Below, piece after piece: positions 45,927 to 55,590 of a stretch of DNA of 64,000 nucleotides. The number at the start of each line of letters is the position of its first letter. Positions within the stretch are counted from its first letter, which is position 1. A model generated the notes under the pieces. That model ran no database searches and was not told where the DNA came from. It worked only from the letters and a program-made list of their open reading frames with translations. Source of the DNA: Muricoccus nepalensis (GTDB taxonomy: Bacteria; Pseudomonadota; Alphaproteobacteria; Acetobacterales; Acetobacteraceae); contig NZ_RCZP01000026.1 of assembly GCF_006438825.1 (NCBI RefSeq), positions 1 to 64,000 on the forward strand, in the 5' to 3' direction. Both the position numbers and the translations under genes were made by a program.

Positions 45927-47510
45927 ATGACCACCATCACGGGCGAGATGCTGATCGGGGCCACCGCGCTCCGCGGCGGCGACAAGCCGGTCCGCGCCGT
46001 CGAGGCGGCGACCGGGCAGCCCATGGAGCCGGCCTTCGGCGGCGGCACCGCGGCCGACGTGGACCGCGCCTGCGCGCTGGCCTGGGCCGCCTTCGACACC
46101 TACCGCGAGACGACGCCCGAGGCCCGCGCCGCCTTCCTCGAGGCCTGCGCCGCGAACATCCTCGCGATCGGCGACGAGCTGATCACCCGTGCCATGGCCG
46201 AGAGCGGCCTGCCCCGCGGCCGGCTGGAGGGCGAGCGCGGCCGCACGGTCGGCCAGCTTCGCCTCTTCGCCGCGGAGCTGCGGGACGGCACCTTCCTCTC
46301 CGCGCGCATCGACCCCGCCCTGCCCGACCGCACGCCGCTGCCGCGGCCGGACCTGCGGGTGCGGATGATCGCGCTTGGCCCCGTCGCGGTCTTCGGCGCG
46401 TCGAACTTCCCGCTCGCCTTCTCGGTCGGCGGCGGCGACACGGCCTCGGCGCTAGCCGCCGGCTGCCCCGTGGTGGTGAAGGCCCATTCCGCGCATCCCG
46501 GCACCTCCGAGCTCGTCGGGCGCGCCATCCAGGCGGCGGTCGCCTCCTCCGGCCTGCCCGAGGGCGTCTTCTCCATGCTGTTCGGCTCGGGCCAGGTGGT
46601 CGGGCAGGGGCTGGTGTCGGACCCGCGCATCAAGGCCGTGGGCTTCACGGGCTCGCGCGCCGGCGGCACCGCGTTGATGAAGACCGCGGCGGCGCGGGCC
46701 GAGCCGATCCCGGTCTACGCGGAGATGAGCAGCATCAACCCGGTCTTCCTGCTGCCCCAGGCCATGGCGAAGCGCGCCGCGGCCATCGGCAAGGCCTTCG
46801 TCGGCTCGCTGACGCTCGGCGCCGGGCAGTTTTGCACCAACCCAGGCCTCGTCCTGGCCGTGGAAGGCCCGGAGCTCGACGCCTTCCTTGCCTCCGCCAC
46901 GGAAGCGCTTGGCGGGGCGCCGGCGCAGACGATGCTGACGCCGGGCATCCTCAAGGCCTACCAGGCGGGCGTCGCGCACCTCGCGGGCAACAACCGCGTG
47001 CGCAAGGTCGCCTCGGGCCAGGTCGCGAGCGCCGGCACGCAGGGCGAGGCCGCGCTGTTCGAGACCACGGCGGCCCATTTCATGGACGACCCCGCGCTGG
47101 CCGAGGAGGTCTTCGGCGCGGCCTCCCTCGTCATCCGCTGCCCGGACGTGGAAACTATGCTGCGGCTCGCGGAGGGGCTGGAGGGCCAGCTCACCGCGAC
47201 GATCCAGATGGAAGACGGCGACGTGGAGATGGCGCGCGCGCTGCTGCCCGTGCTCGAGCGCCGGGTGGGGCGCATCCTCGTCAACGGCTACCCGACGGGG
47301 GTGGAGGTGAGCCACGCGATGGTGCATGGCGGGCCCTACCCCTCGACGTCCGACGGGCGGTCCACCTCGGTCGGCACGCTGGCCGTGGCCCGCTTCCTCC
47401 GCCCGGTGTGCTACCAGGACATGCCGGACGCGCTGCTGCCGCCGGCGCTGCGGGACGGTAACCCCATGGGGCTCTGGCGCCGCATCGACGGCAAGCTGGC
47501 CCAGGCGTGA
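45927..47510 (+). CDS. alpha-ketoglutarate semialdehyde dehydrogenase (NADP-type aldehyde dehydrogenase)
   Basis: 527 aa, the length of the KGSADH subgroup of aldehyde dehydrogenases. NAD(P)-binding [33 protein letters not shown] near residue 245, catalytic Glu in [11 protein letters not shown] near 268 and nucleophile Cys303 in [10 protein letters not shown]. The C-terminal [17 protein letters not shown] is characteristic of KGSADH. It oxidises alpha-ketoglutarate semialdehyde to alpha-ketoglutarate, the last step of oxidative pentose and hexarate catabolism. Its TGA overlaps a GTG of the next frame, so translation may be coupled. Confidence 0.92.
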   Translation: MTTITGEMLIGATALRGGDKPVRAVEAATGQPMEPAFGGGTAADVDRACALAWAAFDTYRETTPEARAAFLEACAANILAIGDELITRAMAESGLPRGRLEGERGRTVGQLRLFAAELRDGTFLSARIDPALPDRTPLPRPDLRVRMIALGPVAVFGASNFPLAFSVGGGDTASALAAGCPVVVKAHSAHPGTSELVGRAIQAAVASSGLPEGVFSMLFGSGQVVGQGLVSDPRIKAVGFTGSRAGGTALMKTAAARAEPIPVYAEMSSINPVFLLPQAMAKRAAAIGKAFVGSLTLGAGQFCTNPGLVLAVEGPELDAFLASATEALGGAPAQTMLTPGILKAYQAGVAHLAGNNRVRKVASGQVASAGTQGEAALFETTAAHFMDDPALAEEVFGAASLVIRCPDVETMLRLAEGLEGQLTATIQMEDGDVEMARALLPVLERRVGRILVNGYPTGVEVSHAMVHGGPYPSTSDGRSTSVGTLAVARFLRPVCYQDMPDALLPPALRDGNPMGLWRRIDGKLAQA

Positions 47511-47527
47511 GCGAGAGGATGACGACG

Positions 47528-49318
47528 ATGCCCGATCCCGATTTGCCGCCGGTTGAGCTCGAGGCCGAACCCGGCACCGCGAGGCCGGCGCGCAAGACCG
47601 CGGCGGAGCTGCGCTCGGCCCGCTGGTTCGGCCCGGCGGACCTGCGCAGCTTCGGCCACCGCTCGCGCGCCATGCAGATGGGCTACAGCCCGGAGGAGTG
47701 GACAGGCAAGCCGATCATCGCGATCCTGAACACCTGGTCCGACCTCAACCCCTGCCACGTCCACTTCAAGCAGCGGGTGGAGGACGTGAAGCGCGGCATC
47801 CTGATGGCGGGCGGCTTCCCGGTGGAGCTGCCGGCGATCTCGGTGTCCGAGAGCTACGTCAAGCCGACGACGATGATGTACCGCAACTTCCTCGCCATGG
47901 AGGCGGAGGAGCTGCTGCGCAGCCATCCCGTGGACGGCGCGGTGCTGATGGGCGGCTGCGACAAGACGACGCCGGGGCTGCTGCTCGGCGCGACGTCGAT
48001 GAACATCCCCGCGATCTTCCTGCCGGCGGGGCCCATGCTGCGCGGCAACTGGCAGGGCAAGGTGCTCGGCTCGGGCTCGGATTCCTGGAAGTACTGGGAC
48101 GAGCTGCGCGCGGGCAAGATCACCGACCAGGACTGGCTGGGCGTGGAGGGCGGCATCGCGCGCTCCTACGGCACCTGCATGACCATGGGCACGGCGAGCA
48201 CGATGACCGCCATCGCCGAGGCCGTGGGCATGGTGCTGCCGGGCGGCTCCTCCGTGCCCGCGGCCGATGCCGGGCACATCCGCCTGGCGAGCGAGAGCGG
48301 GCGGCGGATCGTGGAGATGGTCTGGGAGGACCTGACGCCGCAGCGCATCCAGACGAAGGCGGCCTTCGAGAACGCCATTGCCGTCGCCATGGCCATGGGC
48401 TGCTCGACCAACGCCATCATCCACCTCATCGCCATGGCGCGGCGCGCGGGGCAGGAGATCGGGCTCGAGGACTTCGAGCGCTACTCGCGCAAGGTGCCCG
48501 TCATCGGCAACGTGCGGCCCTCGGGCAACGCCTACCTGATGGAGGACTTCTTCTACGCCGGCGGGATCCGCGGGCTGATGGGGCGCATCCGCGAGCACCT
48601 CGACCTCTCCTGCCTGACCGTCTCCGGGCAGACGCTCGGCGAGAACATCGAGGGCGCGAAGGTCTTCAACGACGACGTCATCCGAACGACCGCGAACCCG
48701 ATCTACGGCGAGGGGTCGCTCGCGGTGCTCAAGGGCAACCTCGCGCCCGACGGCTGCGTCATCAAGCCGGCGGCGATGGACCAGCGCTTCCTGAAGCATT
48801 CCGGCCCGGCGGTGGTGTTCGACGACTACCCCTCCATGAAGAAGGCGGTGGACGACGAGGCCTATCCCTTCACCCCCGACACGGTGATGGTGCTGCGCAA
48901 CGCGGGACCGCAGGGCGGGCCGGGGATGCCCGAATGGGGCATGCTGCCCATGCCCAAGCGGCTGCTGCGGGAGGGGCACCGCGACATGCTGCGGATGTCG
49001 GACGCGCGGATGTCCGGCACCTCCTACGGCGCCTGCGTGCTGCACGTCGCGCCGGAATCCTACATCGGCGGGCCGCTCGCCCTGCTGAAGACCGGCGACA
49101 TCGTGACGCTCGACGTCGACGCGCGCACCATCAACATGGAGGTGCCCGAGGAGGAGCTGGCGCGCCGCCGCGCCGCCTGGGTCGCGCCCGAGCCGCGCTT
49201 CGAGCGGGGCTACGGCTACATGTTCAGCAAGCACATCCAGCAGGCGAACGAGGGGTGCGACTTCGACTTCCTGCGCACCGAATTCGGCGCCCCCGTCCCC
49301 GAACCCGTCATCTACTGA
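47528..49318 (+). CDS. IlvD/Edd family dehydratase, probable aldonate dehydratase
   Basis: 596 aa from the ATG at 47528, which has GAGAGGA at an 8-nt spacing; GTG 47507 and ATG 47519 are alternatives. The Fe-S cysteines are in LNPCHVHF, GGCDKTTPG near residue 145 and YGTCMTMGTASTM near 210. The C-terminal catalytic segment has MLRMSDARMSGTSYG. The pattern fits the L-arabinonate/D-xylonate dehydratase branch better than branched-chain IlvD. It should convert a pentonate (or related sugar acid) to the 2-keto-3-deoxy acid used by the DHDPS-family enzyme. The exact sugar cannot be read from the sequence. Confidence 0.9.
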   Translation: MPDPDLPPVELEAEPGTARPARKTAAELRSARWFGPADLRSFGHRSRAMQMGYSPEEWTGKPIIAILNTWSDLNPCHVHFKQRVEDVKRGILMAGGFPVELPAISVSESYVKPTTMMYRNFLAMEAEELLRSHPVDGAVLMGGCDKTTPGLLLGATSMNIPAIFLPAGPMLRGNWQGKVLGSGSDSWKYWDELRAGKITDQDWLGVEGGIARSYGTCMTMGTASTMTAIAEAVGMVLPGGSSVPAADAGHIRLASESGRRIVEMVWEDLTPQRIQTKAAFENAIAVAMAMGCSTNAIIHLIAMARRAGQEIGLEDFERYSRKVPVIGNVRPSGNAYLMEDFFYAGGIRGLMGRIREHLDLSCLTVSGQTLGENIEGAKVFNDDVIRTTANPIYGEGSLAVLKGNLAPDGCVIKPAAMDQRFLKHSGPAVVFDDYPSMKKAVDDEAYPFTPDTVMVLRNAGPQGGPGMPEWGMLPMPKRLLREGHRDMLRMSDARMSGTSYGACVLHVAPESYIGGPLALLKTGDIVTLDVDARTINMEVPEEELARRRAAWVAPEPRFERGYGYMFSKHIQQANEGCDFDFLRTEFGAPVPEPVIY

Positions 49319-49328
49319 GAGAACGCCC

Positions 49329-50045
49329 ATGGCCCTGTCCGACGAGACGCGCGCGAGGCTGAAGACCGTCAGCACCGCGACCGTCGCCACCATCCTCTTC
49401 AAGCGCGGCCTGCGCAGCCAGTTCATCCAGAACGTCCAGCCGCTGCGCGTGCGCGCCGAGAGCATGGTCGGCGAGGCCTTCACGCTGCGCTACATCCCCG
49501 CGCGCGAGGACCTCAACGGCATCGAAGTCTTCAAGGACCCGAGCCACCCGCAGCGCAAGGGGGTCGAGACCTGCCCGCCCGGCGCCGTCATGGTGATGGA
49601 CAGCCGCAAGGACGCGCGCGCGGCCTCCGCGGGCTCCATCCTCGTGACGCGGCTGATGGTCCGCGGCGTCGCCGGCGTGGTCACCGACGGCGGCTTCCGG
49701 GACGCCGCCGAGATCGCGCAGATGGACATCCCCGCCTATCACCAGCGCCCCTCCGCCCCCACCAACCTGACGCTGAACCACGCGATCGACACCAACGTGC
49801 CGATCGGCTGCGGCGACGCGCCGGTCTTCCCGGGCGACGTCATCCTCGGCGACGGGGACGGCGTGATCGTCATCCCCGCCGCCATCGCCGACGAGGTCGC
49901 GGCCGAGGCGGTGGAGATGACGGCCTACGAGGACTTCGCGACCGAGCGGGTCCGGCAGGGCCAGGCCCTTCCGGGCCTGTACCCCGCCACCGACCCGAAG
50001 AACCTCGAGGCCTTCAAGCAGTGGCGGCAGGAGAAGGGCCGCTAA
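49329..50045 (+). CDS. RraA family protein (4-hydroxy-4-methyl-2-oxoglutarate aldolase-like)
   Basis: 238 aa, 10 nt after the dehydratase gene. RraA/HMG-aldolase fold: STATVATILFKRGLRSQF, GEAFTLRYIPAREDL, VMVMDSRKDARAASAGSIL, and VAGVVTDGGFRDAAEI with the substrate/metal Arg-Asp pair. PGDVILGDGDGVIVIP closes the active site. Members include class II pyruvate aldolases, and the RNase E inhibitor RraA that gives the family its name. In a sugar-acid operon an aldolase or decarboxylase role is more likely. Last gene before a hairpin terminator. Confidence 0.87.
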   Translation: MALSDETRARLKTVSTATVATILFKRGLRSQFIQNVQPLRVRAESMVGEAFTLRYIPAREDLNGIEVFKDPSHPQRKGVETCPPGAVMVMDSRKDARAASAGSILVTRLMVRGVAGVVTDGGFRDAAEIAQMDIPAYHQRPSAPTNLTLNHAIDTNVPIGCGDAPVFPGDVILGDGDGVIVIPAAIADEVAAEAVEMTAYEDFATERVRQGQALPGLYPATDPKNLEAFKQWRQEKGR

Positions 50046-50088
50046 GGGAGCGACCGCGCCCCCGCGTCGTGCCCGGGCGGCACGGCGC

Positions 50089-50129
50089 GGAAGGCCGCCC
50101 CGCATCCGGCTGACGGCGGCGGGCCTTCC
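50089..50129 (+). terminator. terminator hairpin of the sugar-acid operon
   Basis: Outer arms GGAAGGCC (50089-50096) and GGCCTTCC (50122-50129) with an inner GCC/GGC pairing, followed by GTTCC. It lies 44 nt after the RraA-like stop. Confidence 0.6.
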
Positions 50130-50219
50130 GTTCCGCCCCGTGGCCCGGCGCGGGGCCTGACGACGATCGCGCCGCCGCCGCGTTCCTTCCCTCATCAGGA
50201 CGGACGAGGTGGACGGGTC

Positions 50220-52232
50220 ATGGGTACAACGATGCTGCCGGAGCCGCGCCCGCCGGTCCAGGTCCAGCCGCCGCCCAGTCCCGAGCTCTCCCACCTGCTC
50301 ACCGTCATCGTGGGCGTGGTCATCGTCGCCGCCCTCTACCTCGCGCGCGAGGTCCTCATCCCGATCACGCTGGCGATCCTGCTCTCCTTCGTGCTCGCCC
50401 CGGTGGTCGCCCTCTTCCGCCGCCTGCGGCTGCCGCGCGTGGCGGCGGTGCTGCTCTCCGTGGTCCTGGCGCTCGGCCTACTCTCCCTCATCGGCAGCAT
50501 CATCGGCGTGCAGATCGCGGGGCTGGCCAGCAACGCGCCGCGCTACCAGACGGCCATCCAGCAGAAGGTGGAGTCGGCGCAGGAGGCGGTCTTCGGGCGC
50601 ATCAACGACCTGTCGCGCCGCCTGAACAACGAGGCCAAGCCGCTTCCCCCGCATGACGGGCCGCCCGGCGCCCCGGCGCCCGCCCCCGAGGCGGCGCCCG
50701 CCGCGCCCTCCCTGCCGGGCCTCGGCGGAGGGAGCGACCGGCGGCCGGTGCCCGTCGAGATCCAGCAGGGCGGCTCCTCGGCGCTCGAGCTCGCCCGCAA
50801 GTTCCTCTCGCCGGTGGTCGGGCCGCTGGAGACGACGCTCATCGTCTTCATCGTGGCCGTCTTCGTGCTCCTCCAGCAGGCGGACCTGCGGGACCGGCTG
50901 ATCCGGCTCTTCGGGTCGGACGACCTGCACCGGACGACCGACGCGCTGGACGAGGCGGGGCGGCGGCTGAGCAAGTACTTCCTCGCCCAGCTCATGCTCA
51001 ACAGCGCCTTCGGGGTGATCATCACCGTCGGGCTCTTCGCCATCGGCGTGCCCAGCCCCATCGTCTGGGGCATCCTGGCGGCGCTCTTCCGCTTCGTGCC
51101 CTATGTCGGCGCGATCCTGGCCGCGGCGCTGCCCCTGGTGCTGGCGGCGGGGACGGAGCCCGGGTGGTCCATGGTGCTGTGGACGGCCGCGCTCTTCCTC
51201 ATCGCCGAGCCGGTGATGGGGCAGGTGGTGGAGCCCTTGGTCTACGGCCACAGCACGGGTCTCTCGCCCATCTCGGTTATCATCGCCGCGATCTTCTGGA
51301 CCTGGCTCTGGGGACCCATCGGCCTGATCCTGGCCACCCCCCTTACGCTCTGCCTCGTCGTGCTCGGCCGGCACGTGGAGCGCCTCGCCTTCCTCGACGT
51401 GATGCTGGGCGACCGGCCGGCGCTCACCCCGGTGGAGAATTTCTACCAGCGCATGCTGGCCGGCGACACGGACGAGGCGCTCTCCCAGGCGGAGACGATG
51501 CTGAAGGACCGTTCCCTCACCTCCTACTACGACGAGGTGGCGCTGCAGGGGCTGCGGCTCGCCGCCAACGACGCCTCGCGCGGGGTGCTGCCGCAGGACC
51601 GGCTGGAGCGGCTGCGCAACGCGGCCTACGCCCTCGTGAACGACCTCTCGGGCATGGCGGACGAGGATCCGCCGCCCCGGCCGGCGCCCACCACCGCCAA
51701 CGCCGAGGCGGCCGAGCCGCCGGCGCCCGGGGAGCGCGCGCCCGATGTGCCCCTGCCGCCGCGCGCGGAGCGACCGGGCGCCTGGGCCACGGAGCGGCCG
51801 GTCCTCTGCCTGGCCGGTCGGGGGCCGCTGGACGAGGCCGCCTCGGCCATGCTGTCACAGCTTCTCGAGAAGCACGGGGTCGGCGCGCGGGTGGTGCCGC
51901 ACGAGGCGAGCTCGCGCGAGCAGGTCGGCCAGCTCGACCCGACCGGGGTGGCCATGGTCTGCATCTCCTACCTCGACATCTCCGGCAACCCCGCGCATCT
52001 CCGCTACCTCCTGCGCCGCCTGCGGCAGCGCCTGCCCGGCGTGCCGCTGCTGGTCGGCCTCTGGCCCGAGGGGGAGGCGGTCCTGACGGACAAGGCCCAG
52101 GCCAAGGCGGTGGGGGCGGACTACTTCACGGCCTCCCTGCACGACGCCGTCACCCAGTGCCTGAAGGTCGCCGCGTCGGGCGCCCCGGCGGCGGAGGCCA
52201 GGCCGGTGCCCGAGAGGGTCCTGCCGGGCTGA
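50220..52232 (+). CDS. AI-2E family transporter with extra C-terminal domain
   Basis: 670 aa. The membrane part is PF01594: helices at residues about 24-90, a large cytoplasmic insert with a Pro/Ala-rich linker (about 140-185), then helices at about 200-380 with AEPVMGQVVEPLVYGHSTGLSPISV and the PIGLILATPLTLCLVVLG motif. Beyond about residue 400 a helical part (FYQRMLAGDTDEALSQAE) and a Pro-rich linker lead to a flavodoxin/B12-binding-like alpha-beta domain (about 528-650: RPVLCLAGRGPLDEAA, VAMVCISYLDI, LLVGLWPEGE). The family includes exporters and Na+/H+ antiporters. The tail suggests sensing or regulation. Single gene. Confidence 0.85.
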   Translation: MGTTMLPEPRPPVQVQPPPSPELSHLLTVIVGVVIVAALYLAREVLIPITLAILLSFVLAPVVALFRRLRLPRVAAVLLSVVLALGLLSLIGSIIGVQIAGLASNAPRYQTAIQQKVESAQEAVFGRINDLSRRLNNEAKPLPPHDGPPGAPAPAPEAAPAAPSLPGLGGGSDRRPVPVEIQQGGSSALELARKFLSPVVGPLETTLIVFIVAVFVLLQQADLRDRLIRLFGSDDLHRTTDALDEAGRRLSKYFLAQLMLNSAFGVIITVGLFAIGVPSPIVWGILAALFRFVPYVGAILAAALPLVLAAGTEPGWSMVLWTAALFLIAEPVMGQVVEPLVYGHSTGLSPISVIIAAIFWTWLWGPIGLILATPLTLCLVVLGRHVERLAFLDVMLGDRPALTPVENFYQRMLAGDTDEALSQAETMLKDRSLTSYYDEVALQGLRLAANDASRGVLPQDRLERLRNAAYALVNDLSGMADEDPPPRPAPTTANAEAAEPPAPGERAPDVPLPPRAERPGAWATERPVLCLAGRGPLDEAASAMLSQLLEKHGVGARVVPHEASSREQVGQLDPTGVAMVCISYLDISGNPAHLRYLLRRLRQRLPGVPLLVGLWPEGEAVLTDKAQAKAVGADYFTASLHDAVTQCLKVAASGAPAAEARPVPERVLPG

Positions 52233-52312
52233 CCGCGGGGGGCGCGGCGTTAGCCTCCCGTTAGGGTCTCGCCCCTATTCCCTCGGCTCTCTGACCGGAC
52301 CGGGGGAGCCGC

Positions 52313-53524
52313 ATGGGATCGCCGGGGGCTCTCGCCCCTTTCCAGCAGGTGGGCCATGCCGCGGCCGCCATGGCCGCGCCGCGGGGGGGCGTCGTCCCGC
52401 CGGCGGAGGGCGACTTCCTCTCGGAGAGCGACGCCGCCGGCCGCCAGCAGGTGCGGTTCTGGATCCGTACGACGCTCGGCATGAGCTTCGTCTTCCTCGC
52501 CCTCGACCTCAGCGTCCTTCCCGGTCCCGGGGTGCGGGAAGCGGCCCTCCTCGGGCGCCTCGGCCTGGTCGTGCCCCTCTGCGCGATCGCCCTGTGGTGG
52601 ATGAGGCGACCCCGGCGCCGGCGCCTGGAGGCCACGGCGGCGGCGGCGCTCTACACGCTTTCGATGACCACCACGCTCGTGCTCCTCGCGGGGTGCACGC
52701 CCTTCAACCCCGCGCGGTCCCTCAACGTCTTCGCCTTCGGCACGATCATCGGGCACTTCTTCATGCCCAACGGCTTCCGCCTGCCCATCGCCTACACCGC
52801 GGTCTCCCTCCTCCTCGGCGAGGTGCTGACCTTCGGCCCGGCCCTCGGGGACCCAACCCTGGGCGTGCCGGCCGAGGACATCGTGGGGTCGCACACGGCC
52901 GTGGTGCTCTCCATGCTCGCCAAGCTGCGCGCGGGGCGGGAGGCGCGGCGCAGCTTCCTCCTCGGCCTGCGCCTGCACGAACGGGCGGTGGCGCTCACGC
53001 GATCGAACGAGCAGCTTCGCGCCCTGTCTGACACGGACGCGCTGACCGGCCTCGCCAACCGCCGCTTCTTCGACGCCGCGCTCGCCCGGGCTTGGCAGGG
53101 CAGGGGGGAGGTGGGGCTGATGATGATCGACGTGGACCACTTCAAGCTGTTCAACGACACGGCCGGCCATCCCGAGGGGGACCGATGCCTCGCGACCGTG
53201 GCGCGCGCGGTCTCCGGCCATGTGCGGGGACACCGCGACATCCCCGCGCGCTTCGGGGGCGAGGAGTTCGTCGTCCTGCTGCCCAACACGGGCCTGGAGG
53301 AGGCCGCCGAGATCGCCGAGCGCATCCGGACCGCCATTGCCGCCCTCCGCGTTTTCCACCCGGGCCGGGTGGGGGAGGGCTTCGTGAGCGTCAGCATCGG
53401 CGTCGCGGCGATGCGCCCCTCCGCCGCCACCCCGCCCTCCGCCCTGGTCCGCGCGGCGGACCAGGCCCTCTACGCGGCCAAGGCGGCCGGGCGGAACCGC
53501 GTGGTGCCCGCCGGCGGCGGCTAG
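52313..53524 (+). CDS. membrane-bound diguanylate cyclase (GGDEF)
   Basis: 403 aa. The N-terminal half carries about six hydrophobic segments (from about residue 50 to 200) forming a membrane sensor. The GGDEF domain (about 235-400) has LTGLANRRFF, MMIDVDHFKLFNDTAGHPEGD and the active-site loop RFGGEEFVVLLP, intact for making cyclic di-GMP. The allosteric I-site RxxD is not evident before the GGEEF loop. No EAL domain. It is a single gene, convergent with the lactonase-like gene 10 nt later. The signal it senses is unknown. Confidence 0.92.
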   Translation: MGSPGALAPFQQVGHAAAAMAAPRGGVVPPAEGDFLSESDAAGRQQVRFWIRTTLGMSFVFLALDLSVLPGPGVREAALLGRLGLVVPLCAIALWWMRRPRRRRLEATAAAALYTLSMTTTLVLLAGCTPFNPARSLNVFAFGTIIGHFFMPNGFRLPIAYTAVSLLLGEVLTFGPALGDPTLGVPAEDIVGSHTAVVLSMLAKLRAGREARRSFLLGLRLHERAVALTRSNEQLRALSDTDALTGLANRRFFDAALARAWQGRGEVGLMMIDVDHFKLFNDTAGHPEGDRCLATVARAVSGHVRGHRDIPARFGGEEFVVLLPNTGLEEAAEIAERIRTAIAALRVFHPGRVGEGFVSVSIGVAAMRPSAATPPSALVRAADQALYAAKAAGRNRVVPAGGG

Positions 53525-53534
53525 GCGGGCGCGC

Positions 53535-54491
53535 TCACCCGGCCAGCGCGAGGCCCGGCTCCGGCCAGGGCAGCGCCAGCAGCCGCCCCGTGCTGGAGAG
53601 GGTGACGTAGGCGGTGCGCCGGTCCTCGCCGCCGAAGCAGATGTTGGTCGGCATCCGCTCGTCGCAGCGCAGGACGTCCAGGACCTCGCCGTCCGGCGAG
53701 ACCGTGGTGATCTCGCCCTCGACGAGGGTCGCGACGCAGATGTTGCCGGCGGCGGTCACGGCCAGGCTGTCCAGCCGGCGGAATCCCGGTGTCTGGAGAA
53801 GCAGGCGGCCCCCATGCGGGCTCGGCCAGGGGTCCTTCCGCAGCGACCCCGGGCCGAGGATGTCGAAGGCCCAGAGCCGGCCGGTCTCGGTCTCCGCGAC
53901 GTAGAGGGTCCGCCCGTCCGGGGAGAGGCCGATGCCGTTGGCGCCGCCGGGGACGGGATGCGCCGCCTCGACGATCCGGCTGCCGTCGAGCGCGGCCCAG
54001 AGGACGCTGCCGTGGTCGCGGTCGCGCGCGCGCACCTTGCCGAGGTCGGTGAACCACATCCCGCCCTGGCCATCCAGGACGAGGTCGTTTGGCCCGCGCA
54101 GGGGGCGCCCGTCGCAGGCGTCGTAGAGGCGCGTGACGGCGCCCGAGGCGGGGTCGATCCGCTCGATCCGCCCGCCCGCGTAGTCGGGCGGCTGGCCATG
54201 GGGGCGCAGGACGCCGCCGCCCTCGATCCACTCGAAGCCGCCGTTGTTGCAGAGGTAGAGCATCCCGTCCGGCCCGCGCGCGAGGCCGTTGGGGCCGCCG
54301 CCGGGCGTCGCGATCACCGACTTGGTGCCGTCGGCCCCCACCGCGGTGACGCGCCCCGCCGCGATCTCCACGAGCGCGAGGCGGCCGTCCGGCAGGACGA
54401 CCGGCCCCTCCGGGAAGCGCAGCCCCTCCGCCAGGACGCGGGCGCCCGTGACGGCCATCGCGTCCCGCCCCGCCGGGTTCATCGTTGTCAT
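53535..54491 (-). CDS. SMP-30/gluconolactonase/LRE family protein, cytoplasmic
   Basis: 318 aa from the ATG at 54491 with a GGAGGAGGAAGG site. No signal peptide. Propeller marks: GLRFPEGPVVLPDGRLALVEI with the metal Glu, TPGGGPNGLARGPDGMLYL, LRGPNDLVLDGQGGMWFTDLG and GANGIGLSPDGRTLYVAET. It probably hydrolyses a lactone. It is 13 nt downstream of the phosphotransferase gene and is the last gene of the minus-strand acid-catabolism run, so its substrate could be a gamma-lactone yielding a 4-hydroxy acid for the enzymes upstream. Confidence 0.88.
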   Translation of the reverse strand: MTTMNPAGRDAMAVTGARVLAEGLRFPEGPVVLPDGRLALVEIAAGRVTAVGADGTKSVIATPGGGPNGLARGPDGMLYLCNNGGFEWIEGGGVLRPHGQPPDYAGGRIERIDPASGAVTRLYDACDGRPLRGPNDLVLDGQGGMWFTDLGKVRARDRDHGSVLWAALDGSRIVEAAHPVPGGANGIGLSPDGRTLYVAETETGRLWAFDILGPGSLRKDPWPSPHGGRLLLQTPGFRRLDSLAVTAAGNICVATLVEGEITTVSPDGEVLDVLRCDERMPTNICFGGEDRRTAYVTLSSTGRLLALPWPEPGLALAG

Positions 54492-54504
54492 GCCTTCCTC
54501 CTCC

Positions 54505-55590
54505 TCACGCGCCCACCCTCTCCGCGATGGCCCAGGCCGCCTCCGCCATGCCGCGGTAGCGCTCCCGGTAGCCGATGGCGCGCGGGTCCGCCGCGTTGCC
54601 GTCCAGCGCCCGCCGCCACACGCCCGCGACGATGGAGGCGAGGCGGAACATCGAGAAGACGAGGAAGACGTCGAGGTCCTCCGGCACCGGGCGGCCGGCC
54701 GCGCGGCAATAGACGGCGACGAACTCGTCCTGCGAGGGCAGGCCGGGCGGAACATCCGCGCCCAGCACGCCCGTGAGGCCGGTCGGCCCCGGGGGCAGGT
54801 GGTAGGTCAGGCAGGCATAGGCGAGGTCGGCCAGTGGGTGGCCGAGCGTGGCCAGCTCCCAGTCGAGCACGGCGACGATCCGCGGCTCGGTCGGGTGGAG
54901 GATGACGTTGCCCAGGCGGTAGTCGCCGTGCGCGATGGCTGTCTCCTCCGCCGTGCCGGGATGCGCGGCCAGCCAGGCGGCGACGCGGTCCATGGCCGGC
55001 ATCTCCTCGACCTTCGCGGCCTCCCACTGCGCGGTCCAGCGCGCGATCTGCCGGGTCATGTAGCCCTCGGCGCGCCCGAAGTCGCCGAGCCCCGCCACGC
55101 GCCAGTCCACGCCGTGCAGAGCGGCCAGCACGCGGGCGAGGTCGTCGTAGACCGCGCGCCGCTCCGCCGCGTCGCCCTCCCGCATCACGCGGTCGGCGAA
55201 GATGCGGCCGGGGACGTGGTCCATGACGAAGAAGGGGGTGCCGATGACCGAGGCGTCCTCGCAGAGAAGGCGCATCCGGGGCACCGGAACGCCGCTGCCC
55301 TCAAGCGCCGCCATGACGCGGAACTCGCGCTCCACCGCGTGGGCGGAGGGCAGGAGGCGGCCGGGCGGCTTCTTGCGCAGCACGTAGCCGCCGGCGGGCG
55401 TGCCGAGATGGAAGGTGGGGTTCGACTGCCCCCCCTGGAACTGCCGCACCACCAGCCCTGCCCCGTCGAAGCCCGGCAGGCGGCCCGCGAGGTAGCGCGC
55501 GAGCGCCGCCTCGTCGAAGCGGTGGTTGTCGAGGACGGGGACGAGCACCGGCGCGCCGGCCGCGGAGGGTTCCGCCACGGCGTCAGTCAT
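54505..55590 (-). CDS. phosphotransferase family protein (ACAD10/11-N, LvaA-like kinase)
   Basis: 361 aa from the ATG at 55590 (MTDAVAEP), whose start overlaps the end of the SDR gene by 8 nt. Aminoglycoside-phosphotransferase/choline-kinase fold: FQGGQSNPTFHLG nucleotide loop near residue 50, YVLRKKPPG (catalytic Lys), the catalytic loop IAHGDYRLGNVIL near 217 and the metal-binding DWELATLG near 238. This subgroup is fused to an acyl-CoA dehydrogenase in vertebrate ACAD10/11 and is separate in bacteria (Pseudomonas LvaA), where it phosphorylates 4-hydroxyacyl-CoA. The adjacent ACAD supports that role. Confidence 0.88.
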   Translation of the reverse strand: MTDAVAEPSAAGAPVLVPVLDNHRFDEAALARYLAGRLPGFDGAGLVVRQFQGGQSNPTFHLGTPAGGYVLRKKPPGRLLPSAHAVEREFRVMAALEGSGVPVPRMRLLCEDASVIGTPFFVMDHVPGRIFADRVMREGDAAERRAVYDDLARVLAALHGVDWRVAGLGDFGRAEGYMTRQIARWTAQWEAAKVEEMPAMDRVAAWLAAHPGTAEETAIAHGDYRLGNVILHPTEPRIVAVLDWELATLGHPLADLAYACLTYHLPPGPTGLTGVLGADVPPGLPSQDEFVAVYCRAAGRPVPEDLDVFLVFSMFRLASIVAGVWRRALDGNAADPRAIGYRERYRGMAEAAWAIAERVGA

